In this document: one piece after another, positions 22,601-35,393 of the stretch | Layout of the letters: each line of letters opens with the position of its first letter | Numbering within the stretch: position 1 is the stretch's first letter | Assembly (NCBI RefSeq): GCF_004027225.2 | Contig: NC_044277.2 | Coordinates: 97,275,552 to 97,339,551 of the forward strand | Length of the DNA stretch: 64,000 nucleotides | DNA from: Strigops habroptila | Taxonomy: Eukaryota > Chordata > Aves > Psittaciformes > Psittacidae | Reading direction: 5' to 3' | The notes under the pieces: generated by a model | Database searches by the model: none | What the model was told of the DNA's origin: nothing | The model's input: only the letters and a program-made list of their open reading frames with translations | Made by a program: the position numbers and the translations under genes

Positions 22601-25600
22601 ATGGATCCCGCACCGGGCGGTTCCTACCGCCGCCGCCTCCTGCTCCTCTCCCCGGCCTCCTCCGCTTCACCCGCCGTGGTCAAGTCTCTCTTTCCTGACG
22701 ACCTCTCGCCAGTCTCCAACCTCCGCCTTACCATGGAGCAGCTGGGACGCGGGTCAGTCAAAGCGCGGGCCCTTTCTGCTGTCCCCGGGATCCCCCTCTA
22801 TCCGTCCTGGCTGAGGGGCTCCACCACGCTCCCCCCTAACAAAACCCCCAAGCGGGCCCTCGAGGGCCTCTTCCTGCCCTGTCTTCCCTCCCGGACCCGA
22901 AGCGAGGCCTAAGGGAGCTTCCCCTTTCCCCCCCCGCCCGCCATACTAGGCCTCAAGGGTTCCTTCTCTGTCCCATGCCCAAAGCGAGGCCTGGGAGAGC
23001 TCTTCTCCTCCCCCCATTTCAAAGCAAGGACTCGAGCAGTTGTTCTCCTTCCATTCCACACGCCACCCCACCCCACCCCCCCAACTGCCTCCACCGCACT
23101 AAGGCCTTGTGGAGCTTTTCTTCTACCCACCCCCAAATATAAGGCCTCTAGAAACATTTCTCCTCCCTCCCCAGCAAGGCGTTGGGGAGCTCATCTACCC
23201 TCACCCCCTAAAAAAGTGAGGCCTCGTGCATCTCTTCTTCCTCCCTAATGGAGGCCTTGAGGATCTCTTCTCTGAATCTCCTTCTCCCTCCAGAGGTGAG
23301 GCCTCGAGGACCTCATCCCTTATTCTCTCCTTCCAAGCAGCCCCCCTCCTTAACACTGAAGCCTGGAGGACCTCTTCCCCCGCCTCCCCCCAAAAGAGGC
23401 CTGGAAGAGCTGTTTCTCCCTGCCTTCCCCGTCCCCAAATTAGGCCTCGAGGAGTTCTTCCTATGCACCCCTCTGCCACCCGTGCAAACCCAAGCTCTTT
23501 ACAACCCCCTTAACCCCCATCTTTTCTGATGCCTCCCCTCCCGCCCCTCCTTCCACCAAATAGCCCCCTCTCTCCTTAGGGAGCACCGAGACTGCCACCC
23601 ACCCACCCCACCCCCACCCCCCCCCCCCGCAGGAGCCCCTGCCCACATGTGGCTGTGGTCCTGGTGCTGTGGGCCATCTTCTTCCTGTGTGTCCCACCAC
23701 GTGCCACCATCTTCCCCTGGTTCTGCTCTGGGTATCTGCCTTGCTTCTGAGTCCCATGCTGGGTGCTTTCCCCTCTCCCACAGATTACTGCTGGTACCTT
23801 TGTGCCTGTCTTTCCTGCCTTCTGTGCCACATCAGCTGCAGCATCTCAGCTCTGTTCTTGCTCCCCTTTTCCTGGCTTCTGTGACCCAACTCCTTTAACA
23901 CTGCTGCTCACCGTTGCCTGGCTCCTGTGCACCCCTCCTCTCTTTGCCATTTCACATACGGGAAGTGCTGCAGCCTCTGAGCTCTGCAACTCCTCTCTCC
24001 CCAGAACTCCAGCCATGCAGTTGCTCAATCCCATCTTGCTGTTACTAGTTGTAACTCGTTTAATCTCATTATTCCTGCAGTAACCTCTGCAGTTTGCCTC
24101 TTGTATAGCTTCTGGTTTGCCCTGGCCCACTCTGGTCTTGTTGGCTCTCCTGGTATTTGTCTTTTTATTTGCTGATTTTATATCATTCTTGTTTCTGTAA
24201 TCACCTGCTTTCTTTATGATCCTTCCCTCCTTCAGATTCCTGAAATTCCTGCAAACAATTTACACAAGTCCCCTCCATTTCATTCTTGTGTCCTTTGAGT
24301 TTGTAACCCTAGCTTTGTGCCCTGGTGCATTTTTTTTTCATTAACCAATGTGATGGAGGAGCCACACTGAAGTAGCTATTCCTTTCTTTAAGGTAATCTT
24401 GAATAAGGCTACATGTGATGCACACATCTCTGTATTGAAGCTGCTGTGACCCCTGCCCACATATGAAATGAGTGTGTGTTTGACGTGGCTCAGTCAGGCA
24501 GGAGATGCCTCAAGCCTCTTCACCTACAGAATTATTTAGACTGGACAGATGGTTACGTGAGCAGAGAAGAACTTGCATAGTTGATAAAACAAAATTTGAG
24601 AGCTAACTACTTATAAAAAGGAGTTTGAGTTAGGAGCATGTCCACAGTGCATGTGCAGGTTTTAAAAAAACAAAACCAAAACCTGAAACTTGAAACTTGA
24701 GTCCCTGTAGGTGTTAGATCGGTGTATTTTGTTGTAAGCCTGTGATCTGGTGGTGGCATTGTCCTTGCACTTGAGAGCACACAGAGCGCAGGAGGCTACA
24801 GTCTGTAGGACTGCCAAGCTGGAATCCTTTCACTTGGCCAATGATGATGGTTTTGAGTTATGATTACCTGTGCTGTATGTCTACAGGCAGGTACTCCTAT
24901 ATGGTATCTATTGCTGCAATGAGCATTTAAAACAAATACCTAAATTCTTTTACAGCCAGCATGAAAAAGCTGAGCAAGATCTGGGAAACAAGAATACCAA
25001 TAGTTTACAAAGAACTGTGTCATTGGAATCAACAGACTCAGGTATGGCTTTCTCAATTAATAAATAACAAGTAAGAAAAAAGTGTCCTATCTTTACACAG
25101 CTTCCACTACAAGCAGTTTCCAGGGTGTAGATAGAGAACTATTGCTGCCTGCAATCCCTGCAGTCACTTCTCATGCTTAAAAAGAGGGAGGCAGGCAAGC
25201 CATCGCTTGGAAAGCTTCTGCAGTTCATTGTTTGGGTTTTTTTTTTGCTTAAGTTGTCCTGGAGTATGTTAGCAGTAGAGCGGCCACGGAGGAAAAACTG
25301 GTTCTGCCCCCACAGGGGGACTCTGACAGAGATGGCTTTTCCCTTTCTTCTTAGGCTGGCTGTTGAGATGTGGTTGCTGACTTGTCACACTTTGTACTGC
25401 AGCGTGATGTTTATCACTGCCACTTTCTGATTGCTTTGATGTTCTGCCCCATATGTGGTAGTAGGTCAACACCTTATCATGAGTGTATCAGCCTTCCTTG
25501 CAGCAGAGACAGCTGAAGATGAAGCCTGCTGAAGATAGCCCAAGATAGGCTTCACTGGGGAATTGGAGTCCCACCATTCTCTAGTCTGTGGTGTCTTGAG

Positions 25601-28600
25601 ATATTGGCTTGGGGGTGTTCAGAGTTGCGTGTTGGGGCTGTGGTCTGGAAAATGGGGAGATAGTGTTTCACCCTTCATTGTTAGGATCCTTCACATATCT
25701 GGTTTTGGCTCTGAATGGGACCGACTTGAGTTTCTGCCCTTTGGAGGGTGATAACTTTGAAATACAGTCATCACTGTGTGTCTTCTCTCTTTAAACCCGA
25801 ACTGTGCTTACCTGCTCTGCACACTCGAATCGAGGCCATTGAGCAGGGTTTGTCTTGTGGTTTGGGGTTTTTTTCATGGCAGTTAGCGTGAGCTGATTGT
25901 TTATGTGAAACCTGAAATACTGATACTTGCCTAGAAGTGGTTTTTTGTTTTTTGGTTGTTTTTTTTTTTTTTGGTTTTTTCAGATGAGATGCTTTATCAG
26001 TGAAAATGAAATAAGCCACTACCCCATAACTTGTAGAGTCAGGGAAGCTTCTGATACCTCACTGGTCCAGCCCAGTGATGGAAATCAGTGTCTCCAGTTG
26101 AATTTATGCACCAGTCTGACTGTGCATGGTACTTTCAGCCTTCAAAGGAACTTTATGAACCGCTAAAACACAAGTATAGCTCACAAACCACAGAGCAGGA
26201 TAAAATAACCAAGCTTGCTAAATCTTCACTTTCTTCTTGGCTTTTTTTCTTCTGTCTCCAAAGCAGGTCTTGAGTGCTTACGAAACACTTGTGATTAAAG
26301 TTTCTGCTGTGCCGAGACCACTTCCTGTCAATGTTAGTCAAGTTAATTCTTTGTAGTTGTTTGTTTAGATCACAGTCACTGAAATAGCAACAAGTCTTGT
26401 CATGATGGTATAGAGAGTACCCAGTACACCGCTGGCCTATCACTAAGTCTTGTGAATACGATACAAAAACTCTTTGAGGAATCTGTGTTTAAGTAAGCTT
26501 CACACTTGACTCTACTTAAATGCTATGTAGCTGTAATGTTTCGCTTGGTTTGTGCTTACGAAGTGCTTTCCATTATTTCCAGTACACTAGCAGGCATCAA
26601 GAAGGGCATTTTGACTACTTTTTTTGGAATGCGCCCAAAATTTCTTCCTGTGAAGAGGTATAACTGAAAATGTGGCTTAAAAAACCCTTAAGGACTAAGT
26701 TGTTAAAGATGTGTGTGTGAGGGAGAATAAGCCAAGAATGTTCCATGTTATGTGGTAGCACTCTGGTCTATGTGGTGTATGTGCTTTTTTTAATTACTTC
26801 TATTTTTCCCCAAGCACTAACCCTTGATTATGGCAAAGGGCAGTGCTATGGGGTATCTGTAACTGTTATTTACTTCTACACTGAGGTGAAGCTGCAGATG
26901 GGACTTTCTACATTAGTTTCCAGTCTGAGCTCAGGGTGTCTCTGAGGAAATCTGTAGCAGTGTCCAATACTTTGTGTTTCTTAGCTACTACTCAACAGAA
27001 AACACTGTCTCTCCTCTTGCAGGTTGTGCTTTGGATTCACCTGATCCTGCAGCCTCAAATGATATCGTGGAAGAAACGTATGTAACCATATGCTAAATCT
27101 GACTTGAGGCATTTCACGTTGCACCATTAGCAAATGTAGGCTAATAAAAGGCTTGATGCAGCTTTTCCTTTGCTGGCACATGTGCAGTGGGCTTTTCACT
27201 CTGAAAAACTTCTGGCAGTGTGTGCTGTAGTGCTCTGCTGCTTGAGCTGCTAGGGTTTCTGTCTTGTCTGTGTCCCAGAGTACGTAACAAGTCTTGGGTC
27301 TGAGTTAATGTGTTGTACCAACCAGACTGTTTGAGCATGACATGGGCACCTTACCAGCAGGCTGAGGCTGCACCAAATTGCATGTAAGCTGCAGTTTTCA
27401 CTCAACGCTTAAACTATAATTGATGCTTCCATATGTTTCTACTGATACCAAGCAGTTGCTCTGAGCTTTGCATTTGCCACTCTCAATTAGATTAATTTTT
27501 TTCCCCTAACCTTCTATTGCCAGGTGTGGGGCAGGTGCTGTTGGTCCCTCATATACTGAACTGTTCTTCCTTCAGCTTAGCATCTTGTCTGAACGCTGCT
27601 GAAAAGGACTTAAGGAAAGGAGGGGGAGAAAGGAGTCAAGCTTGTGTTCTAAAAACTAGGATGGGATCAGCTGGCTATAAATAGCTTTTGAGAAAGACGG
27701 TGTCATCAAGAAGTATCTTGGCTTCTGCTTAGCATAACACTTCTTGACTGAAAACGAAGGTTGATTTTTAGTGTGCTGTGCTTTGGTGCTAACTGTGGGA
27801 CATCTCTCTTGCTTTTAGGTTTGAGAAAGCAATTCTTGAATCCAGCAGACTGAAGTAAGTGTGTTTCTACTTCAACTCCTTTGTCAGTGACTGTAGTAGC
27901 TTGTGGAGTTTTACTGGGGGGGAGGAGGAGGAGAAGCGAGTTCTACTCGTGTTAGTGTCTTTTAAAACAACATGTTGAAATAAATCTTGATTCTTTTTCA
28001 TTGTAGCATTCGAATGCCTTTCAGAAGAATCCATTCACTGCCAGTAAGTGAGATTGGTACTGGTATTCTATAAATGTTAAATGATTTAGCATATTAAGTG
28101 CTTTTAGTTGGATACATCCCATAACTTGTTAATTTTCTGGCTTCAAGAACAGTTACTGTGGCAGTTAATGAAAACTGTCAGAATTACAGCTTGTAAACTC
28201 AACATCTCATTTAAGTTAGCATGAAATATCAGTGATGTGGCTCTGTCACTACTGCAGCTGAAGCATTTTGGTACCTGTACCAAGATGTCAGCATAATAGA
28301 CTCCTGCACATAGTTTGCACAAATTTGTAGTTGGAGATTTTACAGTCTTTATTAATCACTCTTTTGCTTTAAATGCACTTGTGCAAAGACTATATTGCAC
28401 AATACTGAACTGGCACTTTTGTATGAACGTTGTAGCAAAGCCTCCTGGGATCCAGTCCTGCTCTGAAGAGAAACCATTCTGATTCCCTGGATGGCAATGC
28501 TTTTCAACTGTTGGAAAAAGATGAAAACAAGGAGAATGTAAGTGTTGCTTTCCATTGCTGTGATGATAGGCATAAGAGGTGGTACCAAGGGAGCTGGATT

Positions 28601-31600
28601 AGCACACCCCTTCAACAGTGGATGTGGTGGAAAAGGCTTCTTTTCCCTTCTGCCAGGCTGTAGTTCAGACATGACAAATTTTTGCATAGCTTATCTCAGA
28701 GGAGCTTGCAGTGAAGTGCAACAGCACTAATCATAATGACTGCAAACTGATTATACGTTCATAAGAAACCTGGAAGACTTTGGTTGCCCAGCTCTACTTT
28801 TGTACTGCTGAGCTTGACTCCTTTTAGGCTGTGGCAAGGGAAAATGTATTCATGCCACTCACTTTAGGTAGCTATGAGGGGTGTCTCTAGAAAGCTGTTT
28901 CGATAGATCACCTCATCTCTTTCCACTACTGGCATGGGAAGTCTTGGGTCCTCAGCACCAATGTCCTTTTGCCTACTTGGTCTGGAAGGCTTTGCTGCTG
29001 GAAATCCCATTGGTAAGACTCTGTCAGGTCTTGACAGAAGAGCGGGTGTCAGCAGAATTTAAAAATGATTCCTTTTGCAGAGAAGTTGGCTGACAAAAGA
29101 AATAGAAAAGCCTTAACCCTGTGGGTGATATCAAGAGGATAAAAGCTTAATTATATTAAATGAATTGCTATTCTAACCTCTTTAATTTGAAAACATTTGC
29201 CTTCAGACTATTCCTGTTGGCAGGGAACTTAAAACCACAATGTCAGATAGCTTTAAAAAAAACCCTAAAAAGATAAAATGGCTCCGGAGGCTTACACAGT
29301 TTGTAATTTTGGTAAAATGACCACTTTGCGTCTTTTTAACTCAGGAACCATTTGAGTTTAAGAAGCCAACCAAACCAGCTTCTCGTTCTGTGCATGTCCA
29401 TTCCCATGGTGGAAATGGTGTTCCTGGACCAAGGCAGAATTCATCTCCAGCTCAGATAGTAAGTACTACAGTGTTCTTTACAACTAATTCTCACCTAATC
29501 TTCTGCATACCTGGAGATTATGCAGAGCCCTGGAGGTGTGCAGAAAGGGATGAAAAATTGGGAAGGAGAAAAATTGCATCATGTTCTAAGGCAGCACTGT
29601 TAATCACCACTAATGTGCCAAATAGAAAAACTTGTCTGCCAGATAAGAGAACTTCTCACATTTGGCTTGTGAGATGGTCAGGAGTTTAAAACATGGATTG
29701 TTCTGTAGTCTGAAAGATTAATCAGTACAGAGCTGGGGTTACGCTGCAGTAAGTTAAGGCAGTGTGGATGTTGATTTAGTTTGTAATTGTTTTCACTATC
29801 AATAAAATAAATAACTAAATTGAGGCAGATGCATTTGGAACAACTGTGTAGATGTGACTGGATTTTATGTCCAGATGTGACATCCAGGAAGCAACTGAAA
29901 AACCATGATGGGTCCTTGCATAGAAAAAATGCTGGGGGACTAAGTCTTGCCTCTGCTCCTTGAATCAGGTCCTTCGTCCTGCTTAGTACTCTTGATCTTG
30001 TGCTTATCAACTGCAGAGTTTATATTACCTCCTCTTCCCACTGACACCAACCATTTTTCTCCATTGCACCTTCCCTGGATGGTGTCTTTCACAGATGAGG
30101 GTTATTGCTTAATGAGCCTAATAAAGCATTCTGCTATTGTAGGGATCAAATAGAAGTATTGGAACTCAGTCTGGGGTTTGCTCAAGTCAGTGTATTCAAG
30201 GTGGGGGAAAACACACCATGTTTTCTGTAGTGCAGTAAGAGGCAAGGCACTGTCTCTGTGGTTACAGCTCCCTGCAGTACAGAGAAGGAGTGTTGTTAAA
30301 ACTAACTATCTTGTCTCAGTTTCCCATGGGTGAAACACCCAAGGGTGAACAGGAACACTACGGGCCAGTTTTCCTGCAGAAGTCTTCTCTGACTTCCTCT
30401 GAAAGTGAAGATGATGATGGATTCCTGGAGCTGTTAGATGACCAAGATTTGAAGGTATGTACAAAGGAAATATGATGGGCATTTTGAAACTTGCTCTGTC
30501 CAATGTTAGTAGTCTGCCACAATTTGTCTATGGTGCACATATGTTCTAGCAGAACTCAGTGTGGAAAGTGAGACTGCAAAAAGCTAGGTACTAGGGAATC
30601 CTAGGAGGTGAGTTATCACCACCTTTTTCAATTCAGTTTCAGTGTCTCTATCTTACACATGCTCTTTCCTAGTGCAGACAGTGGGATTTACTTGGGGTGT
30701 GAACAGCAGTTAAAGAATTTCTCCTGTTCATATTGACTGATGGGAATTGCATTATTAGAGGGAATTATTGGAACAGTCAGCATTTGTCTTTGGAAACTTG
30801 CTGAAAGAGCTAGAGGTAAGATTTGCTTTTGAGCCACTTAAGCAGAAGACTTTCTAACTGAATTTGAAATGCTTAAAGCTTTGGAGGAACATCATTGTTA
30901 ATCAATCAATGAATTGATGTAACTTACCTTCTCCAACACATCTCAACTTGGTTCCATTATTTCATTGAGTATTGGACTAGTGATTGAGTTAAATTCCTAA
31001 AACATATCTCTAACATGAATTCAACTGAAATGCTGGCCCAAGCTGTGCAGAAACCTTATTGTCTCTGCCTACAGTGGAATAGATGAGAATGAATTTTCTT
31101 TTTTTCCTCAGAATGATGAGGAGATGCCATCTGATGTGGCAAGCCTCTGGACTGCACCACTAGTCATGAGGAGAACAGACAATCGGGTGAGTGTTCTGTG
31201 GGAGTATAAGAGAACAGAGACAGGGACTTTGTTCTTGCAGCTGTTTTCACTGCTGGTACAAGTGATCACACTGGCTCTGGTCCTGTGTCCCTAAAAACAA
31301 CAACATAAGATATGGCATAAATCCCTTCAGTATTCTGTTATCTCTAAAGACTGTTTAGCTGAAAGACTTTGTCAGTGTGGAACAATGCTCATTGTGTGCA
31401 TACATATGCATTAACTTTCTTTTTCCAAAGCCACTTCATAAATGCAAGATGATCTTGACTGCCCTTTATCAGTTACTTATTGACATACTTACATCCTGCA
31501 CAGACTTTCCTGGAATCCCTGTAGCCAGATATTCTGACAAGAGACTGTGAAGGGAGGTTAGATTCCAGCAAAAAGTTCCTTAATCTGCTGATAGCTTGTC

Positions 31601-34600
31601 TGTTAATTGGTATAAAGCGCTCTGCTAGCACTTGATATTGCTTCTGGTGCTCCAAGCTCACCCAGCCTGCAGGGCAAGAAATGAGTGTTACTGGAAATGC
31701 AGGTCCTGAATTTAGATGACCCTGTTAACATCCTGCTATTGCTGTGCGGTGACAGTGTCGTGAATAAGGCAAAACGTGTAATGATCTGAAAGTCTGAGGC
31801 TTGCTTAGTTTACAAGCTCAGTTTTTGCTAGACAACTCTTAAATTCTCCTTCCTCGTAGGCCAAACGATGTCGGCTGTTTGGCTCTTCATCTCTGCCTAG
31901 TGATGTAGGAAGAACCACCCAGAAAAGGATGGAAAGATCCCAGGAAGAGAATTCTCCAGGGAAAAGCAAGAAGAGGAAAAGCCTGACTGGAACACCCTCT
32001 GAGGACTCAACGGTTGGTGGCTTGGCATCCAGTTTTGTAACGGAGAATTGATTAGGAGAGGATCTAACATAGGTGTCTAGCTGGTGAAGGTTAATGAGAG
32101 AGCTTTTTCAGGTGAATTGCTGACCTAGCAAAAGTGCATTTTCTCTTCATAGTGAGGAGATTTGGGGGAGCTGGTGCAGCAGTTGCGTACTCTTGAGTCT
32201 GAGTTTCACCTTAATCCAAAGGGGATGCTGGGAGTTGTAGCTTAGGGCTTCGGAGTAAACTGAGTTTTCCATTATGTTGTGGGAAAAGGATCTCTCTGTT
32301 GTCAGTGCTCGGCATTGATCTCTAACCCATCTTCTGCTAGAATCTGAAAATGGTGAAGACACAATCCTCCACAGCAGAGATCGAAAACATTTTGGACACT
32401 GACCAGACAGACCTTATTGGTGACTTCTCAAAGGTAAGGATTTAATGGTCAAGTGTTAATTCAAGCATTTTAATGGCCTCTCTTAGTAGAGATGTCTCAA
32501 ACCAGCCCAAATAAAGCAAGTCCCTTCTTTAACAGTGCATATTCCAGTTACCAGGAAAGTATGTTGGCTAGAAGGGTGCTTTCATAGCTTAGCCACAACT
32601 TGTGGTTATTTGAAAAGATCTACAAAATTCGTTCAGTATAGTTGCCAAAACTAAAATTCTGCCCCTGAATTTTACCCTTCTTAGTTTTCACTCTTGGGCT
32701 TTGCTGAAGAGGCTCTTGTCCTCAAAGTATCTGTGTTATGAAATACAACTGCTGGACACTGTGCTATTGCCTGCATTTGGAATTTTCTCATTTAAATGCT
32801 GTCTGTCTTACAGGGTTATTTATTCCACACTGTCGATGGGAAACATCAAGATTTAAAATATATTGACTCAGAAATGGTATGTGTTCCAGGGACAGTAAGA
32901 AAAAATCTTTACTGATGGGAACAAGACAAGAACATCTTGAAACAACTGAACTCTGGGGATTTTTGTTGAGTTCTATCTCCTTTTTTTTTTTCCAGATTGT
33001 GTCTGTGCTGACTGGGAAGTTTGCAAACTTCATCAAGGAATGTGTGATAATAGATTGTAGATACCCATATGAATATGAAGGAGGACACATCAAGGTATGT
33101 TGGCCTTGTAAGAGCAATGCAGAGTTGTCTGAAATTGCAAACTGGGGTCCATTGGCGCCATGGGAGGCTGCTCTTCACTCAGGAGCATCCAAGGTCATGT
33201 GGGTGTGTTACAGGCCACCTGTAACATTCTGCTTAGGGTTTGGTGCTGTCTTCCCAATGCTGGAGAGGGCTGCCAGAGCCCCTCTGGGAAACTAATAAGG
33301 AAACTGCATGCAAGGAAGTGGGATGGGTTCGTTACTATCCTCCACTCACTCCATGTGCTTGGGCATTACAGGGTGCTGTAAACTTACATATGGAAGAGGA
33401 GGTGGAAGACTATTTGCTTAAGAAGCCAATCAAGCCATCAGATAACAAACGAGTGATAATAGTGTTCCACTGCGAGTTTTCTTCGGAGCGGGGTCCTCGG
33501 ATGTGAGTTGTGTCACACTTCCCTAGATGAGAACTTACTGCTGTGCTAGCTGGGAGCAAAGCTTTTGGGGTGGCACCAGTTACTGTGCTGGCATGCCACT
33601 TAATATGCAGCTTCTTGTGAGTAGATGTTGGTTGTCAGCTCTGGTTGGGAGGTAGCACAGCCCATGGTGGGAAAGGGCATGTTGGAGTTGTGCTGGCACA
33701 AGAGGTGGAAACGAAAAACAGGCGAGCTGCAGCAGTGGCTTACTTCTGTAATCCCAGGAATGGGAAGTTTTGGGTGAGAGCTGTTTTCCTCTGGTGTTTT
33801 TTGAGTGCATGATTTAACACAGGATTTTTTTCCTGCTATAGGTGCCGGTTTGTGAGAGAGCGGGACAGGCTGGGTAACGAATACCCCAACCTCCACTACC
33901 CAGAACTGTACATCCTGAAAGGAGGTTACAGGGACTTCTTCTTAAGATGCCGTGTAAGTAACATTCAGTTAAATGCATCTCTCTCACACTCGAAGAAGAA
34001 AAAATAGGTAAATAATACTGATGTATTTGTACCCGATGAGTCTTTTGGAGTAAAACATTTTTTTGCTGGGGTTGCTTTTCCTCCTCTGTTTCACCATGGT
34101 CTCCCATACTGAGAGTAATTAAAATTTGGTAGTGAGGCTCTTGAAGCCTGATCCATACTCCAGAGCTGTCTTGCTCCCATAGCTGAAAGGTTTTTCCACT
34201 TGTCTCAAGACAAGACAATATAAAACTGGTTTCTACCCTTTCATAACAACTAGGAGTTCAAAATGTCACTCAGAGAAGGAATTTCAGACTGCTCAGCCTG
34301 CAAGGACTGGGAGAGAAGGCAGCCTTATTGCTGATAACAATCCTGAAGTCTGAAATAGCAAAGTTGGAAAACTCGAGCTTTGACTTTTCAGCCTCTAACT
34401 CAGAAAAGGAAACTAAAAAATGCCGAGCAGCTCTTACAGCAGCATTGTATGGATGGTGCTTCTTGTATCCCTTGGCTTCTGCTGCCTTGGCATTTCAGTG
34501 GCTGTACCCTCCTTCTCCAGCTAGTCCTTCCTGTGCTTCTGAGACTAACAAGGTTGTGGCCTGGCAGTTGCGTTAGTTCCTTTTGGACACCTGCACTGCA

Positions 34601-35393
34601 GTGTGGCTCTTAGATTACCTTCCTGTTCTGTGACCTGGTGTGTTTTCAGGGAGATGCAGGGTGCTGTTTCCCAGTGGCATGTTGGTTTTTCCAGCCTTTG
34701 GGATGCTGCTGTTCATGGTAGGGAGTGCTCTCCTGGTTTTTAGCTCTCCCTGTGACCTGATGATTCCCCCATGGCGGTGGTTGCACCTTGGTTTGGTTTT
34801 GGGGCCGGTAGGTGTCCCCTCCCGAGGTGGAAGGAACAAGGGCCTCAAGGTGGCAGCATGGAACAGCCGATGGCAGCTCCTGTGTGTGCCAGGGGCTGGC
34901 TGGTTCGTGGTACAAGTGTTTTTCAAATCTTAGCTATTCCAAGGTGAATGCTAGATAGCCTTAGTTATGTATTGATATCTACCAGAAAATTTGGGGTGAG
35001 AGCTCTGTACACAGGGCCGGCAGTCCTTCATGTAATAGCTGTTATACCCTCTGAAGTAGCTGGAGTCTGAATATCACTTGGCTTTGTTCATGAGTGTCTG
35101 GTATGAAACTCCTGCATAGAGCCGGGGGGTGTCTTTCTGTTTATTCTGGTGGTAGTTGTTGGAACAGTTGCTGGCAGGCTCTGTCAGTGGGTCTCAACGA
35201 GACCATCGCTCCTGTGAGACAACCAAAGTGAAAACAGCTTCTCTTTCCCCAGAGTTTCTGTGAGCCCCAGAGCTATCGCCCCATGCACCATGAGGACTTT
35301 AAAGAAGACTTGAAAAGGTTCCGCACCAAAAGCCGAACCTGGGCTGGCGAGAAGAGCAAAAGGGAACTGTACAGTCGCCTGAAGAAGCTCTAA
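22601..35393 (+). CDS. CDC25A: CDC25A, M-phase inducer dual-specificity phosphatase
   Basis: Removes inhibitory phosphates from CDKs to drive G1/S and mitotic entry. Sixteen coding exons join in phase to 527 residues (human 524): 22601-22752, 24956-25041, 27023-27077, 27819-27854, 28007-28043, 28436-28537, 29345-29458, 30320-30454, 31112-31186, 31860-32012, 32341-32433, 32814-32876, 32996-33094, 33372-33502, 33842-33953, 35253-35393. The start reads [16 protein letters not shown], like human. Visible motifs are the ESTDSG degron (DSG at 78-80), RRIHSLP (116-122), KEN box (154-156), the rhodanese-like domain with [14 protein letters not shown], and the active site HCEFSSER with Cys434. The C-terminus, [19 protein letters not shown], is nearly identical to human. 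Relative to human there are about 16 extra residues between the DSG motif and RRIHSLP, spread over the small 55, 36 and 37-nt exons. The donor after 32012 (GTTGGT) is weak. Its neighbour pattern, with a new promoter downstream, fits CDC25A-MAP4 synteny. Confidence 0.97.
22850..23470. repeat. AGGCCT-centred degenerate minisatellite in CDC25A intron 1
   Basis: About 14 imperfect copies of a unit with the core GAGGCCTCGAGGAGCTCTTC, spaced roughly 35-65 bp, for example at 22906, 22985, 23216, 23296 and 23440. The array starts about 100 bp after the exon 1 donor. Units are pyrimidine-rich between cores. Confidence 0.85.
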
